64,000 nucleotides of DNA from Stentor coeruleus (GCA_001970955.1 MPUH01000195.1:20455-84454), one strand, 5' to 3'. Positions 50,153 through 59,401 are shown, numbered from the stretch's first letter. The notes: generated by a model not told the origin, from the sequence alone. Translations and numbers: made by a program.

Positions 50153-50767
50153 CTAAATATTTTCAAAAGGGTCTTTTGGCTCAGCTTCTACTGCTATACT
50201 CTGTTCAGCTAATCTTGAATCACCTAAAGCATACCATCCATAAATATAAGGAATACTAAAATCAAAAAGTTTGCTTATAAAAAAATGGTCATTTGGCTTT
50301 ACTACAACTTTCCTATAATCATTTTGGTTTCCTGTGATATGTAAAGTCCATTCCCAATTAGGAGAGTTTTCTTTAATTTCAAGTTTATTATTAATACCTT
50401 CACGTTCTTTTCTATATTCAATAAAAACAGGCTTTCCTGTAAGGAAATCGTAAATTTTTTCAGAGTGGAAAATGATTGTTTTCTTATCTTTGGTTGAAAA
50501 GTACTTTTGCTGTGAGTTTTGATCGTGCTCTATTAATGGGATAAATTCAACTATTATAGATCCTCTTTGCTTTACTGAGAAATAACTGTCTTTCATCGTG
50601 AATTTCGCTTTGGTTATGTTTATGCTCATGACCATGGAATCATTAGCAACAGTATACCCAGCAATAACTCTTTTATCTTAATAATTATTACTTCCAGCTT
50701 GCAAGCCCCATTCATTGCTGAAAGGCGAATTGTTGTTTGCAATTGTCCTTAGAAGGGATCTGATCAT
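50153..50767 (-). CDS. Mitochondrial Whirly-like ssDNA/RNA-binding protein (one 15-nt intron)
   Basis: The gene starts at the ATG at 50767; removing the 15-nt intron 50677-50691 gives 199 residues. The N-terminus MIRSLLRTIANNNSPFS is a typical mitochondrial presequence. The body follows the Whirly (PUR-related) strand pattern. Residues about 45-75 have ITKAKFTMKDSYFSVKQRG then SIIVEFIPL. A middle strand-helix part includes IIFHSEKIYDFL. A second set of strands contains WEWTLHI and YRKVVVKPNDHFFISKLFDFSIPYIYGWYAL, close to the F.V......F....F.FA.P...GW of plant Whirlies. Those bind single-stranded organelle DNA. The kinetoplastid MRP1/2 RNA-binding proteins share the fold. Assignment is by pattern only. 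The IFT20 gene starts 40 nt away, divergently. Confidence 0.62.
50677..50691 (-). other. 15-nt intron in Whirly-like gene
   Basis: On the minus strand GTAATAATTATTAAG, 15 nt with GT/AG ends and an in-frame TAA. Its removal joins GGA A|AT AAA AGA in frame and links the presequence-like exon 1 to the conserved body. Confidence 0.85.
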
Positions 50768-50807
50768 TATAATACTTGGACTTTAAATAGGCTTTTCTGA
50801 CAATAAT

Positions 50808-51200
50808 ATGGCGGCTGATAAGGTTTCGATTACATTTGACGAAAGCAATAACATTAGAGTACTTGAATCAGGGTTATTTAATGATTGTCAGATGATGCAG
50901 ACTGAAGCATATGAATTTATTAACAAAATGAAAAAATTCGATGAAATGGTTGGATCATTAGTTGATGTCTTAGACGGTCAAGCAGTAAAAATCGAACAAG
51001 AAAAACTTAGAGCGGTTGGGATAAGAAACCAGTTAGAAAATGAGGCAGAGACTAGGAAAATCAAACAACAAGAGCTTGAACTGGTGATAAATGAAAAAAG
51101 GGCTGAACTTGAACGATATTTATACCAATTAGAGAGCTTAATGAAAGTTGAGGAAGACCAAAGAAAGCTTATTGAAAGACTTAGGAATAATGAAGCATAA
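50808..51200 (+). CDS. Intraflagellar transport protein IFT20
   Basis: A small IFT-B subunit that also works in Golgi-to-cilium membrane traffic. The 130-residue protein matches IFT20 along its length. An N-terminal segment reads ITFDESNNIRVLESGLFN, then IGIRNQ-type and QQELELVINEKRAELERYLYQLESL.KVEEDQ, the two coiled-coil blocks of the family. About 130 residues is the usual size. It is divergent from the Whirly-like gene with 40 nt between starts. Confidence 0.93.
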   Translation: MAADKVSITFDESNNIRVLESGLFNDCQMMQTEAYEFINKMKKFDEMVGSLVDVLDGQAVKIEQEKLRAVGIRNQLENEAETRKIKQQELELVINEKRAELERYLYQLESLMKVEEDQRKLIERLRNNEA

Positions 51201-51577
51201 TTTATAATAGTAGTATGCTATTTGTGAACATATAATAATAAATTTTATGGGAAAACATAGGAAATGCTAATAATACAAAAGTCTTGAAATAAATAACTAT
51301 TTTGATAAGTGTAATAACTAATGCTGGGCTTAGTTTTTTATCAAAATATTTCCCAAAACTCTAAATTTTCAAAACTCCTTTAATATTGCTAAATATAATC
51401 TAAGGCTACTTATAATACTATGAAGTCTTCTCTAATTCTAAATCTCATCATTTAAAACAAAATTTTATTCCTTACCAACTTACCATTTCTATAGCTAACC
51501 CAAATCTTATTTTCTCCGATAAAATAAATGGGCTAATAATTTCAAATACCTTAAATAATAGATGGCTAATAATAAAT
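51201..51577. other. Upstream region of SDR copy 1
   Basis: 377 nt without a gene. The last 18 nt before the start codon (51560-51577, AGATGGCTAATAATAAAT) are repeated exactly in front of all three SDR copies and probably contain the conserved leader or core promoter. Confidence 0.55.
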
Positions 51578-52477
51578 ATGAAGGTCTTGCTTACTGGGAT
51601 TACAGGTACAATAGGAGGCTCAATCCTCCGTGCCCTGGCCCCAACTGGATACGAAATTATCTGTCCAGTCAGAAGCAGAGCCAAAGCTCAACCTATTGTT
51701 GAACGTGTTGGTGGGAATGTCACCTTAGTCGATCTGGATCAATCATTGGATTTCCAGACACAGTTTTATAACGCGGCTAAAAGTATTCCAAACATCATAC
51801 ACTCAGGTTTCTTGATGAGTCATCAAGATGTTGAAATGGAGACTCAGGTGATTACTGGCTTGATAAATGCGGCAAAGGAGACATCTCAAACTGTTGAGGC
51901 TGCTCTTATTGTCACTACTGGAGCTTTGTGTGTAGGACAAAACCTTGAGCTCTCAGGCGAAGACCAGATTTCTACTGATAACTGTTTAGAATTTGTTAAG
52001 TGCAGAGTCGCTCATGAGCAACTAGTTCTAGCATCAAACTCCGCAACTTTGAAAGCTAGCATCACTAGACCAGTATGCATTTATGGTGGAAGTTTCGTTG
52101 ATCAATACTACAAAGTCTGCAAGCAAAATGGTAAAATCATTGTTCCTCATGGAAATGGATCAGTGAGCTATATTCATACAAGTGACCTTGGGAGATACTA
52201 TAAGCTACTTTTAGAGCATAAGGGTTCAGGATGCTTTACAATCAGCGAAGGCCTTGGTCCAAATCTTGATGAAGTTATAGAAATAGCTAAAAAAGTTACT
52301 GGTGTCCAAGAAGTCGTCAGAATCGATAATCCTTGGGAATACATGGCAACTCATGGCTTTTATCTTTTTGAGCTTGCGCTAACATCAAAACTAGATCCAA
52401 AAAGAGGAAGAGAACTGTTTGGTTTCGTCCCTGAGTGCAACTTTGCCAGAGACGCCGAGCGTTTATTAGTTCTTTAA
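51578..52477 (+). CDS. Atypical SDR (NAD(P)-binding) protein, copy 1
   Basis: An extended short-chain dehydrogenase/epimerase-fold protein of 299 residues. The N-terminal TGITGTIGGSI is the GxxGxxG nucleotide-binding loop, DLDQS follows beta-3, ALIVTTGAL corresponds to the catalytic Ser/Thr strand and ITRPVCIYGG to the family's RP..vyG block. The catalytic YxxxK is absent: the position reads F-V-K-C-R (in EFVKCRVAHEQL). It may therefore bind a cofactor without classic SDR chemistry, as in atypical SDRs. Two near-identical copies follow. Its substrate is unknown. Confidence 0.88.
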   Translation: MKVLLTGITGTIGGSILRALAPTGYEIICPVRSRAKAQPIVERVGGNVTLVDLDQSLDFQTQFYNAAKSIPNIIHSGFLMSHQDVEMETQVITGLINAAKETSQTVEAALIVTTGALCVGQNLELSGEDQISTDNCLEFVKCRVAHEQLVLASNSATLKASITRPVCIYGGSFVDQYYKVCKQNGKIIVPHGNGSVSYIHTSDLGRYYKLLLEHKGSGCFTISEGLGPNLDEVIEIAKKVTGVQEVVRIDNPWEYMATHGFYLFELALTSKLDPKRGRELFGFVPECNFARDAERLLVL

Positions 52478-52932
52478 TAGGTTAAAAACTTAGATTTAGT
52501 AGAATATTGGTTTTAGTTAAATGATTTAGTGAGATTTTCAATTGAAACTTTAGCTGAATGTTATTATATATTGTGATACTTCAGTAAATAAGCTCTCTTT
52601 GAATTTCTTTGAGATACATATTCCAGATTTTTTGTTATAAATGTTTTAGTTTAACTATCCTAAATACTCTATGATATCATATTAGCATTTAAACATACTT
52701 TCCTATATTTCGCGAGAAATTGCGTTTTTTTCATCCTCAAGCAGATTCTTTAGAAATTTCTCGATTATAAATTCAATCGTTAAAAATGTCTCTCATTTTA
52801 TCGTAAATTATCACTCGCTCTTATATAGATTCATTGTTTATTCAAATTTTCATAGTTTAAAACTTAAAATATACCTCGTTTATATATTAATTAAAAGCCT
52901 ATGGGCTAATAAATAGATGGCTAATAATAAAT
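52478..52932. other. Spacer between SDR copies 1 and 2
   Basis: The first ~270 nt is a 3' flank homologous to those of copies 2 and 3. The rest resembles the 5' flank of copy 3 on the opposite strand. No separate gene is seen. Confidence 0.55.
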
Positions 52933-53832
52933 ATGAAGGTTTTGGTTACTGGGATTACAGGTACGATAGGAGGTTCAATCCTCAGTGCCCTGGCCCCAAC
53001 TGGATACGAAATTATCTGTCCAGTCAGAAGCAGAGCCAAAGCTCAACCAATTGTTGAACGAGTTGGTGGAAATATTACCTTAGTCGATCTGGATCAATCA
53101 TTGGATATCCAGACACAGTTTTACAACGTGGCTAGAGGTATCCCAAACATCATACACGCAGGCTTCTTGATGAGTTATAATGATGCTGAAATGGAGACTC
53201 AAGTGATTACTGGCTTGGTAAATGCGGCAAAGGAGACATCTCAAACTGTTGAAGTTGCTCTTATTGTCACTACTGGTGCTTTGTGTGTAGGACAGAACTT
53301 TGAACTCTCAGGTGAGGATCAGATTTCTAATGAGAACTGTTTAGATTTACTTAAGTGTAGAGTCGCTCATGAAGAACTAGTTTTAGCATCAAACTCCGCA
53401 ACTTTGAAAGCTAGCATCACTAGACCAGTATGCATCTATGGTGGAAGTTTCGTTGACCAATACTACAAAGCCTGCAAGCAATATGGTAAAATCATTGTTC
53501 CTCATGGAAATGGATCAGTGAGCTATATTCATAAAAGCGACCTCGGGAGATACTATAAGCTACTTTTAGAGTATAAGGGTTCAGGATGCTTTACAATTAG
53601 CGAAGGTCTTGGTCCAAATCTTGATGAAGTTATAGAAATAGCTAAAAAAGTTAGTGGTGTCCAAGAAGTCGTCAGAATCGATAATCCTTGGGAGCATATG
53701 GCAACTTATGGATTTTACCTTTTTGAGCTTACGCTAACATCAAAATTAGATCCAAAAAGAGGAAGAGAGCTGTTTGGCTTCGTTCCTGAGTACAACTTTG
53801 CCAGAGACGCCGAACGTTTATTAGTTCTTTAA
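52933..53832 (+). CDS. Atypical SDR protein, copy 2
   Basis: 299 residues, very close to copy 1 (roughly 90 percent by eye), with the same nucleotide-binding loop TGITGTIGG. The YxxxK site reads L-L-K-C-R (in DLLKCRVAHEEL), so Tyr and Lys are both lost here too. Differences are mainly conservative and scattered. The frame is fully open, which argues for selection on the protein after duplication. The 18-nt leader before its start equals that of copies 1 and 3. Confidence 0.88.
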   Translation: MKVLVTGITGTIGGSILSALAPTGYEIICPVRSRAKAQPIVERVGGNITLVDLDQSLDIQTQFYNVARGIPNIIHAGFLMSYNDAEMETQVITGLVNAAKETSQTVEVALIVTTGALCVGQNFELSGEDQISNENCLDLLKCRVAHEELVLASNSATLKASITRPVCIYGGSFVDQYYKACKQYGKIIVPHGNGSVSYIHKSDLGRYYKLLLEYKGSGCFTISEGLGPNLDEVIEIAKKVSGVQEVVRIDNPWEHMATYGFYLFELTLTSKLDPKRGRELFGFVPEYNFARDAERLLVL

Positions 53833-54548
53833 TGGGTTAAATCTTAGATTTAGTAGAATATTGGTTTAGTTTGTGATTAAGTGAGATTTTCAATTGAAAC
53901 TTTAGCTTAATGCTATTATACATAGTGTTACTTTGGTAAATAAACTCTTTTGAATTTCTTCGAGATATATTTTACATTTTTTTACTATCAATGCTTTTAG
54001 TCTTAACTATCCTAAATATTCTATGCAATCATATTAATTTATACATACTATTTCCTGCTTGAGGATAAAAAAGATGCAATTTTTGGTGAAAGATAGGAAA
54101 TAGTTGAATATTTAAATATTAATATCTAACTATAAATTATTTAGGGTGGTTAAGACTAAAAAAATTCTGGAAAATATATCTCGAAGAAATTCAAAGAGAG
54201 TTTATTTACTAAAGTAACACTATGCATAATAACATTTAGCAAAAGTTTCGCTTTAGTGTATATTGAGCTAAAAATTACTTTATCATAACAGATTTTATAT
54301 AAAGGCCATTAAGCAAATAATATATATTTAATTCGAATAATTTATAAACTTTAATTTTTTAGGTGTATCATGATTGACTTTAAATTTCAAGAAATAATTT
54401 TTCCTGCTTTACATTTTTTCTTGATAAGTATGCCAATTTTTATTTTTTGAACTATATTTATTATACTTTTTATATAATATCTCAATTGAAATTCTCACTA
54501 AATAATTTAACTAAAACTAATATTATACTAAATCTAAGTTTTAAACTA
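53833..54548. other. Tail-to-tail junction of SDR units 2 and 3
   Basis: Holds the 3' flank of copy 2 (to about 54055), then the inverted 3' flank of copy 3 (54056-54249), an unmatched insert of about 234 nt (54250-54483) and the remaining homologous flank up to the copy 3 stop. Regions 53897-53985 and 54152-54240 are inverted repeats of each other. Confidence 0.75.
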
Positions 54549-55448
54549 TTAAAGAATTAATAAACGTTCAGCGTCTCTGGCAAAGTTGCACTCAGGGACA
54601 AAGCCAAACAGCTCTCTTCCTCTTTTTGGATCTAATTTTGATGTTAGCGTAAGCCCAAAAAGGTAAAAGCCATGAGTTTCTATATATTCCAAAGGATTAT
54701 CGATTCTAACGACTTCTTGGACACCAGTAACTTTTTTAGCTATTTCTATAACTTCATCAAGATTTGGGCCAAGACCTTCGCTGATTGTAAAGCATCCTGA
54801 ACCCTTATACTCTAAAAGTAACTTATAGTATCTCCCGAGGTCGCTTTTATGAATATAACTCATTGATCCATTTCCGTAAGGAACAATGATTTTGCCATTT
54901 TGCTTGCAGGCTTTGTAGTATTGGTCAACGAAACTTCCACCATAGATGCATACTGGTCTAGTGATGCTAGCTTTCAAAGTTGCTGAGTTTGATGCTAGAA
55001 CTAGTTCCTCATGAGCGACTCTGCACTTAACAATATCTAAACAGTTCTCAGTAGAAATTTGATCCTCACCTGAGAGCTCAAAGACCTGTCCTACACAAAA
55101 AGCTCCAGTAGTGACAATAAGAGCAACCTCAACAGTTTGAGATGTCTCCTTTGCCGCATTTATCAAGCCAGTAATTACTTGAGTCTCCATTTCATTATCC
55201 TGATGACCCATCAAGAAGCCTGCGTGTATGATGTTTGGAATACCTTTAGACACATTGTAAAACTGTGTCTGGATATCCAATGATTGATCCAGATCGACTA
55301 AGGTAACATTTCCACCAATTTGGTCAACAATTGGTTGAGCTTTGGCTCTGCTTCTGACTGGACAGATAATTTCGTATCCAGTTGGGGCCATGGCACTGAG
55401 GATTGAACCTCCTATTGTACCTGTAATCCCAGTAAGCAAGACCTTCAT
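54549..55448 (-). CDS. Atypical SDR protein, copy 3 (inverted)
   Basis: 299 residues, the opposite-strand member of the SDR trio, with the same TGITGTIGG loop. The YxxxK position reads I-V-K-C-R (in DIVKCRVAHEEL). Unique changes include VDQIGGN in place of VERVGGN and NPLEYIETHG near the end. The frame is intact. The 5' leader (55449-55466) is identical to the other copies; the 3' flank is interrupted by a ~234-nt insert. Confidence 0.88.
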   Translation of the reverse strand: MKVLLTGITGTIGGSILSAMAPTGYEIICPVRSRAKAQPIVDQIGGNVTLVDLDQSLDIQTQFYNVSKGIPNIIHAGFLMGHQDNEMETQVITGLINAAKETSQTVEVALIVTTGAFCVGQVFELSGEDQISTENCLDIVKCRVAHEELVLASNSATLKASITRPVCIYGGSFVDQYYKACKQNGKIIVPYGNGSMSYIHKSDLGRYYKLLLEYKGSGCFTISEGLGPNLDEVIEIAKKVTGVQEVVRIDNPLEYIETHGFYLFGLTLTSKLDPKRGRELFGFVPECNFARDAERLLIL

Positions 55449-55791
55449 ATTTATTATTAGCCATCTATTAATTGACCTATAGGATTTTAAGTAATGGATA
55501 TAAAAGGTATATTTTAAATTAAAAGCCTATGAAAGCTTGAATAAGAAATGAATCTATATAATATTAATCCTATTTTATGATAAAATGAGAGTCAATTTAA
55601 ATGATTAAATTATCTTTAAATTTTCCATAAATTAGCACTTGTTCTTCATAGATTCATCATTTACCCAATCTAGCACTTTACAATTGCACACAAATATCAT
55701 TTAAATCTAGTACTGGAACTAAATTTCAACCTCCTCAACTTCTTTTCTACTCTTCACACATAAAATTTTTCTCAAAAATTAATTCTAAAAC
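55449..55791. other. 5' flank of SDR copy 3 and 3' flank of the esterase
   Basis: About 190 nt next to the SDR start is homologous to the 5' flank of copy 2. Sequence around 55604-55668 again resembles part of that flank but in the other orientation, a second degenerate inversion trace. No gene. Confidence 0.5.
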
Positions 55792-55849
55792 TTATTCTAT
55801 TAAATCCTTTAGAATTTTCACAGCATCATCAATAGTCGTCCAGTTGCAT

Positions 55850-57499
55850 TCATGGACGATACCAAACATTTTCATTTCCAAGTGACATAACTGCATGTAT
55901 ACCATCAGGATACTCTGTTATATGTACTTGTCTTCCATGTCTTAAAAGTCTATCAGCAAACCTAAACGCATCTCCACAAAGTGGGTCATTAATTGTAATT
56001 ATCATTTCAGTCCTAGGAAACTTATCAAGTAAAGTTCCATCACATCGCACAGGTGACACATAAACATTATCAGTAGGGTATTTACCTTTTAAATAAGCAT
56101 CTTTAAGAACATTGAAAATTCCATGAGATAAAATTTGGTCCTCTAAAGATAAAAGTGATGCTTTAGAAATATTTTCAACAGCCATATTTAAAGCTGGGTA
56201 TATCATAAAAACAGCATCAGGAGGCCGAAAACCGCTTTTTATGCACTTTAAAGTAAGACCTGCAACAAAATTCCCCCCAGCAGAATCTCCGATAACTATG
56301 ATTTTATGAGGAACAACCCCTAAGAATTTATGAGAATACTTTACAAGCCAAGTATAAGCTTGCCATGTATCATCGATACCATCTGGGAATGGATTTTCTG
56401 GAGCAAGTCTATAATCAACACTAAAAATAGGTTCACCGATTTTATTTGCCCAAAGACGTAAATAGCTTTGATGACTAAAACTTTTTTGACCTAAAAACCC
56501 ACCACCATGAAAGTGAATTATAAGTCTTTCAAATTTTTTCCCTTCATGAGATACTGATGAACAACATGTACAAGAATTTTCTTTTAATAATTCATGTTGG
56601 ATTTTATGGAGTGGAACTTGAGATAAGATTCGAATTGGTATTCTTATATGATCAGGATCTGGAGATAATGTATATTTTGCTCCAGCAAGGATTGGCTCTT
56701 GGGCTATAAGTTCGATATAATGAACTGCAGCCTCATTTTCACTTGGTTTATGATAATCTTCAAGGATATTTGGAGATAAGCGTGGGATATAAATCATTTG
56801 GTTGAAATTGATTGAGGGTAATGCTATAGGAAGGAGTTTGAATAGCAATTTGCATTCGGTTAGATTCCATAAGAGTTTTATGCTATCAATATTCCCGTCT
56901 GAGTTAAAAAGATTGACTTCCCTTTTACCTTTTTTCTTGTTAAACACAGAATAATATATTGTTAACCATCCAGATAGTAAGTTTCTCCATATAGAGGGTT
57001 TATATTCAGATGTTCGAGACATGACAGCTTTCATAAGATTATAAGTCTTATAAAATTTTTCAATTTGTCTTTGAAGTTCTTTTTTTTCTTCAAAAACTAT
57101 TGTTGTCGTCACAGCTCGGAGAGCTTGTTTACGTTCATGATCTTCAGGCAAGGTATCAAAGTCTTCTTTATCTAAAAGAAAACAGTATTTTATATGAAAA
57201 ACTAGCATATGCAATTTGGTCAAATTTATAGTCACTTTTTCTCTTTTGGATTTTTTTTTGAGTTTCTCAGGGTTTTCTAAGTGTTTTTCTAATAATTTTG
57301 AGTATTTTAGAATATATTCCATACAATAACCTCCAATTACTTGATTTCCTGTCTTACTTATATTAAGGCTATGGAACTCTTGAAACATTTCCTCAACATG
57401 CTTATAATCTTTAGCTTCATTTACCAATAAGTCAGTTTGAGCAAAGTACTTGTGATTAATGATAAAAGATTCACTAATGCTTCTTTCAAGGTCTTCCAT
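55850..57499 (-). CDS. Hormone-sensitive-lipase-like esterase
   Basis: An alpha/beta-hydrolase of the HSL group acting on acylglycerols or other esters. The 549-residue frame has an N-terminal helical domain (1-240) like the HSL N-domain. The catalytic domain carries HGGGFLG (331-337, oxyanion hole), VDYRLAPENPFP, nucleophile Ser406 in GDSAGGN, Asp505 or Asp510 in NDPLCGD, and His535 in DGIHAVM. All triad residues are present. The frame ends abruptly with GNENVWYRP and TGA, but a +1 frame running on to a TAA at 55792 reads MFGIVHECNWTT.DDAVKILKDLI, a natural HSL-like C-terminus. One extra base near 55872-55880 would explain this. The given end is the literal stop. Confidence 0.9.
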   Translation of the reverse strand: MEDLERSISESFIINHKYFAQTDLLVNEAKDYKHVEEMFQEFHSLNISKTGNQVIGGYCMEYILKYSKLLEKHLENPEKLKKKSKREKVTINLTKLHMLVFHIKYCFLLDKEDFDTLPEDHERKQALRAVTTTIVFEEKKELQRQIEKFYKTYNLMKAVMSRTSEYKPSIWRNLLSGWLTIYYSVFNKKKGKREVNLFNSDGNIDSIKLLWNLTECKLLFKLLPIALPSINFNQMIYIPRLSPNILEDYHKPSENEAAVHYIELIAQEPILAGAKYTLSPDPDHIRIPIRILSQVPLHKIQHELLKENSCTCCSSVSHEGKKFERLIIHFHGGGFLGQKSFSHQSYLRLWANKIGEPIFSVDYRLAPENPFPDGIDDTWQAYTWLVKYSHKFLGVVPHKIIVIGDSAGGNFVAGLTLKCIKSGFRPPDAVFMIYPALNMAVENISKASLLSLEDQILSHGIFNVLKDAYLKGKYPTDNVYVSPVRCDGTLLDKFPRTEMIITINDPLCGDAFRFADRLLRHGRQVHITEYPDGIHAVMSLGNENVWYRP

Positions 57500-58680
57500 T
57501 TATAACCAAGCTTAGTAATACAATAATTTTTATACTCACTTTGGCTGAAAAGCTTAGAATTTGAATTACCCCAATTTGAAAAGTTTTTTAATGTGAATTG
57601 TGTTGATTGAATTAAAGAAGATTGATACTAAGACTTTACTACTGAAATTAAATCTCCATAAAGTTTGAAGCTGATATAGACAAGGTTTTGACACTTAGAA
57701 TTTAATCTAATAAACCTTAAGGCAATAATATAATGGTTTGTTTTTAATTATCGTAATTATTGAAATTGTGAAATTCAATAGAAGTTTAATAGGAGCTAAT
57801 AATTTATGAACTAGTAAAGTTCTTCCATAATCACTATTAGGCAAAAAGTATTTTTTTCATCACAGAAAGCATAGGGAAGAATTTTTTCTAAATAAAGCTA
57901 TAAATGATGACACAGATTTCTAGATGCTTATCGAAACTTGGATAAATCATTAGTAAGCTATCTGAAAGTTTTCTTCCAGTATAAAAAATACTATATCTCC
58001 TGCTAAGTCTCCTATTAATACTATTTTGAAAAAAGAATCCTAGATTAGTATTTTATTATCCAGTTTTAGTATAGCCATGCATCATCTAATGCTGTGGGGA
58101 ATAGGTGTATTGAGGAAGTCTGTAATTAAAGAAATAATCAGATATGAAAATAATGAAATAATTATATATTTTGATAACATATAAGTAATAGACTAACATA
58201 TTTACTTATAAAAATTCTTCTTTTGTAATATCTGAAAGCTTTTTACATTAGCTTTCAATATAAAATATAATAAGCATTAGTAAAACTTAGAAAACTTTAA
58301 AAAATCCAAGTTATTTTCAAATATTTTTGTATGTATTTGATAGGGAAAAACTCAAAGATATATAATTGCGTGAATAATAATTTTCTGGATTAAGAATTCT
58401 GAAAATAGAGCATGGAAATTTTTAGGATTTGATTTGAAGAAAAATTCAAGCATATGCGAAATGATAAGAAATTTAAATCAAAGTTTCATTTTTGAATTTC
58501 TAGTTAAAATAGTGTTGATTTTAAAAAGGGTTCATAGAAATATATGTTTATAGCTGAAATTCTTTATATACAAGTTGAAAATTATTAAATTTAGCCTTGT
58601 TTATAATATTTAGTATATGTACTGATCCTATCTTTTTTAAATAATATGATTATAATATAAAATGATGGAAAAGACAATAA
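57500..58680. other. Gene-poor stretch, 1.2 kb
   Basis: AT-rich sequence between the esterase start and the TBCA gene. No convincing open frame, tRNA or repeat was seen. Confidence 0.4.
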
Positions 58681-58717
58681 ATGCTAACTAAAGATCATAT
58701 CAGAAATTGTGAAGAGA

Positions 58718-59014
58718 ATGACAAGAGAGCATGAGTCCTTTATTATCTTAAAAAATCTAAGAGAAAAAGACTGTTTAGAAAAACTCAGAGATAAAAATGC
58801 TGAGGAATGCATAATAAGAAAGCAAGAAGAAATCATACAAGAGTCAATTCAAATGATTTCAAATACTAATAAAAGACTTCAAAATATTTTAGAAGAATTA
58901 AATATTTTTATGAAAGAAAACGATACTCAACAAGAATTTATTTTAAGAGGAGAATGGACAGAAGCAAATAATATTCATGAGCAAGCAAGAAATGCGTTTA
59001 ATCGAGATTATTAA
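58718..59014 (+). CDS. Tubulin-specific chaperone A (TBCA)
   Basis: Captures folding beta-tubulin after the CCT chaperonin. The frame matches TBCA: LREKDCLEKL then CIIRKQEEIIQESIQMISNTNKRLQNILEEL (about residues 35-65), the conserved KKQ.E.LQES..M...C..RL block, in a three-helix coiled-coil protein of about 100 residues. The first in-frame ATG is 58718. TBCA-like sequence continues upstream in the same frame (LKIISEIVKR from 58688) up to a TAA at 58685, with no GT for a 15-nt intron. An ATG at 58681 would fit as the start if one base in the AAAG at 58690-58693 were surplus. The true N-terminus is therefore uncertain. Confidence 0.82.
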   Translation: MTREHESFIILKNLREKDCLEKLRDKNAEECIIRKQEEIIQESIQMISNTNKRLQNILEELNIFMKENDTQQEFILRGEWTEANNIHEQARNAFNRDY

Positions 59015-59401
59015 ACTATTTAAAATATAATATTTGGGTATGAAATAAAGAGTTATAGGAAGTTGTAAAATATATAAGATTGATATAGATAGCTTAAAAA
59101 AAAAAAACTAAAGTCAAGTAAATGCAATGTAAAAATTTAAGTATATGATTACTATTCATTATAATAGAAATAAATTTTTATTCAAAATTGTACTTTAAGT
59201 ATGATAAAATACATATTTGAAATTATTACAAATAAGTGATAATCTATTAAGCTTCATAATAAGTTAAAAGCTTGACATAGCCTTAAAAATAATAAATTCT
59301 CATAATCATTTTATAAAGAAATTATTCAAAACTAATCACACTTTAAAATAACTCCATCAAATATTCCAAACTACTTATCTGAATAATATTCAACTACTAA
59401 A
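59015..59401. other. Convergent intergenic region
   Basis: 387 nt between the 3' ends of the TBCA and signal peptide peptidase genes. AT-rich, with an A13-like run near 59097. No gene. Confidence 0.4.

Larger units (their letters stand above)
51543..55650. repeat. Threefold segmental duplication, third unit inverted
   Basis: Three units of about 1.2-1.4 kb, each with an SDR gene plus flanks: roughly 51543-52745 (+), 52760-54055 (+) and 54056-55650 (-). Homology covers the 5' leader, the coding sequence and 200-280 nt of 3' flank. Units 2 and 3 meet tail to tail near 54056, making an imperfect palindrome. Unit 3 carries an extra segment of about 234 nt (54250-54483) missing from the other two. 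Confidence 0.85.

Noticed and set aside
50044-50259. 71-codon plus-strand frame
   Set aside because: It begins in the N-flanking duplication and overlaps the Whirly-like gene antisense; no domain.
51560-51577. ATG in the SDR leader (AGATGGCT) as an upstream start
   Set aside because: It is out of frame with the SDR gene and its frame does not give a recognisable protein; identical in all copies because the leader was duplicated.
58681-58734. ATG at 58681 as the simple start of an 18-codon protein
   Set aside because: In its own frame it stops after 17 codons; only useful as the TBCA start if a base is extra, recorded as a finding instead.
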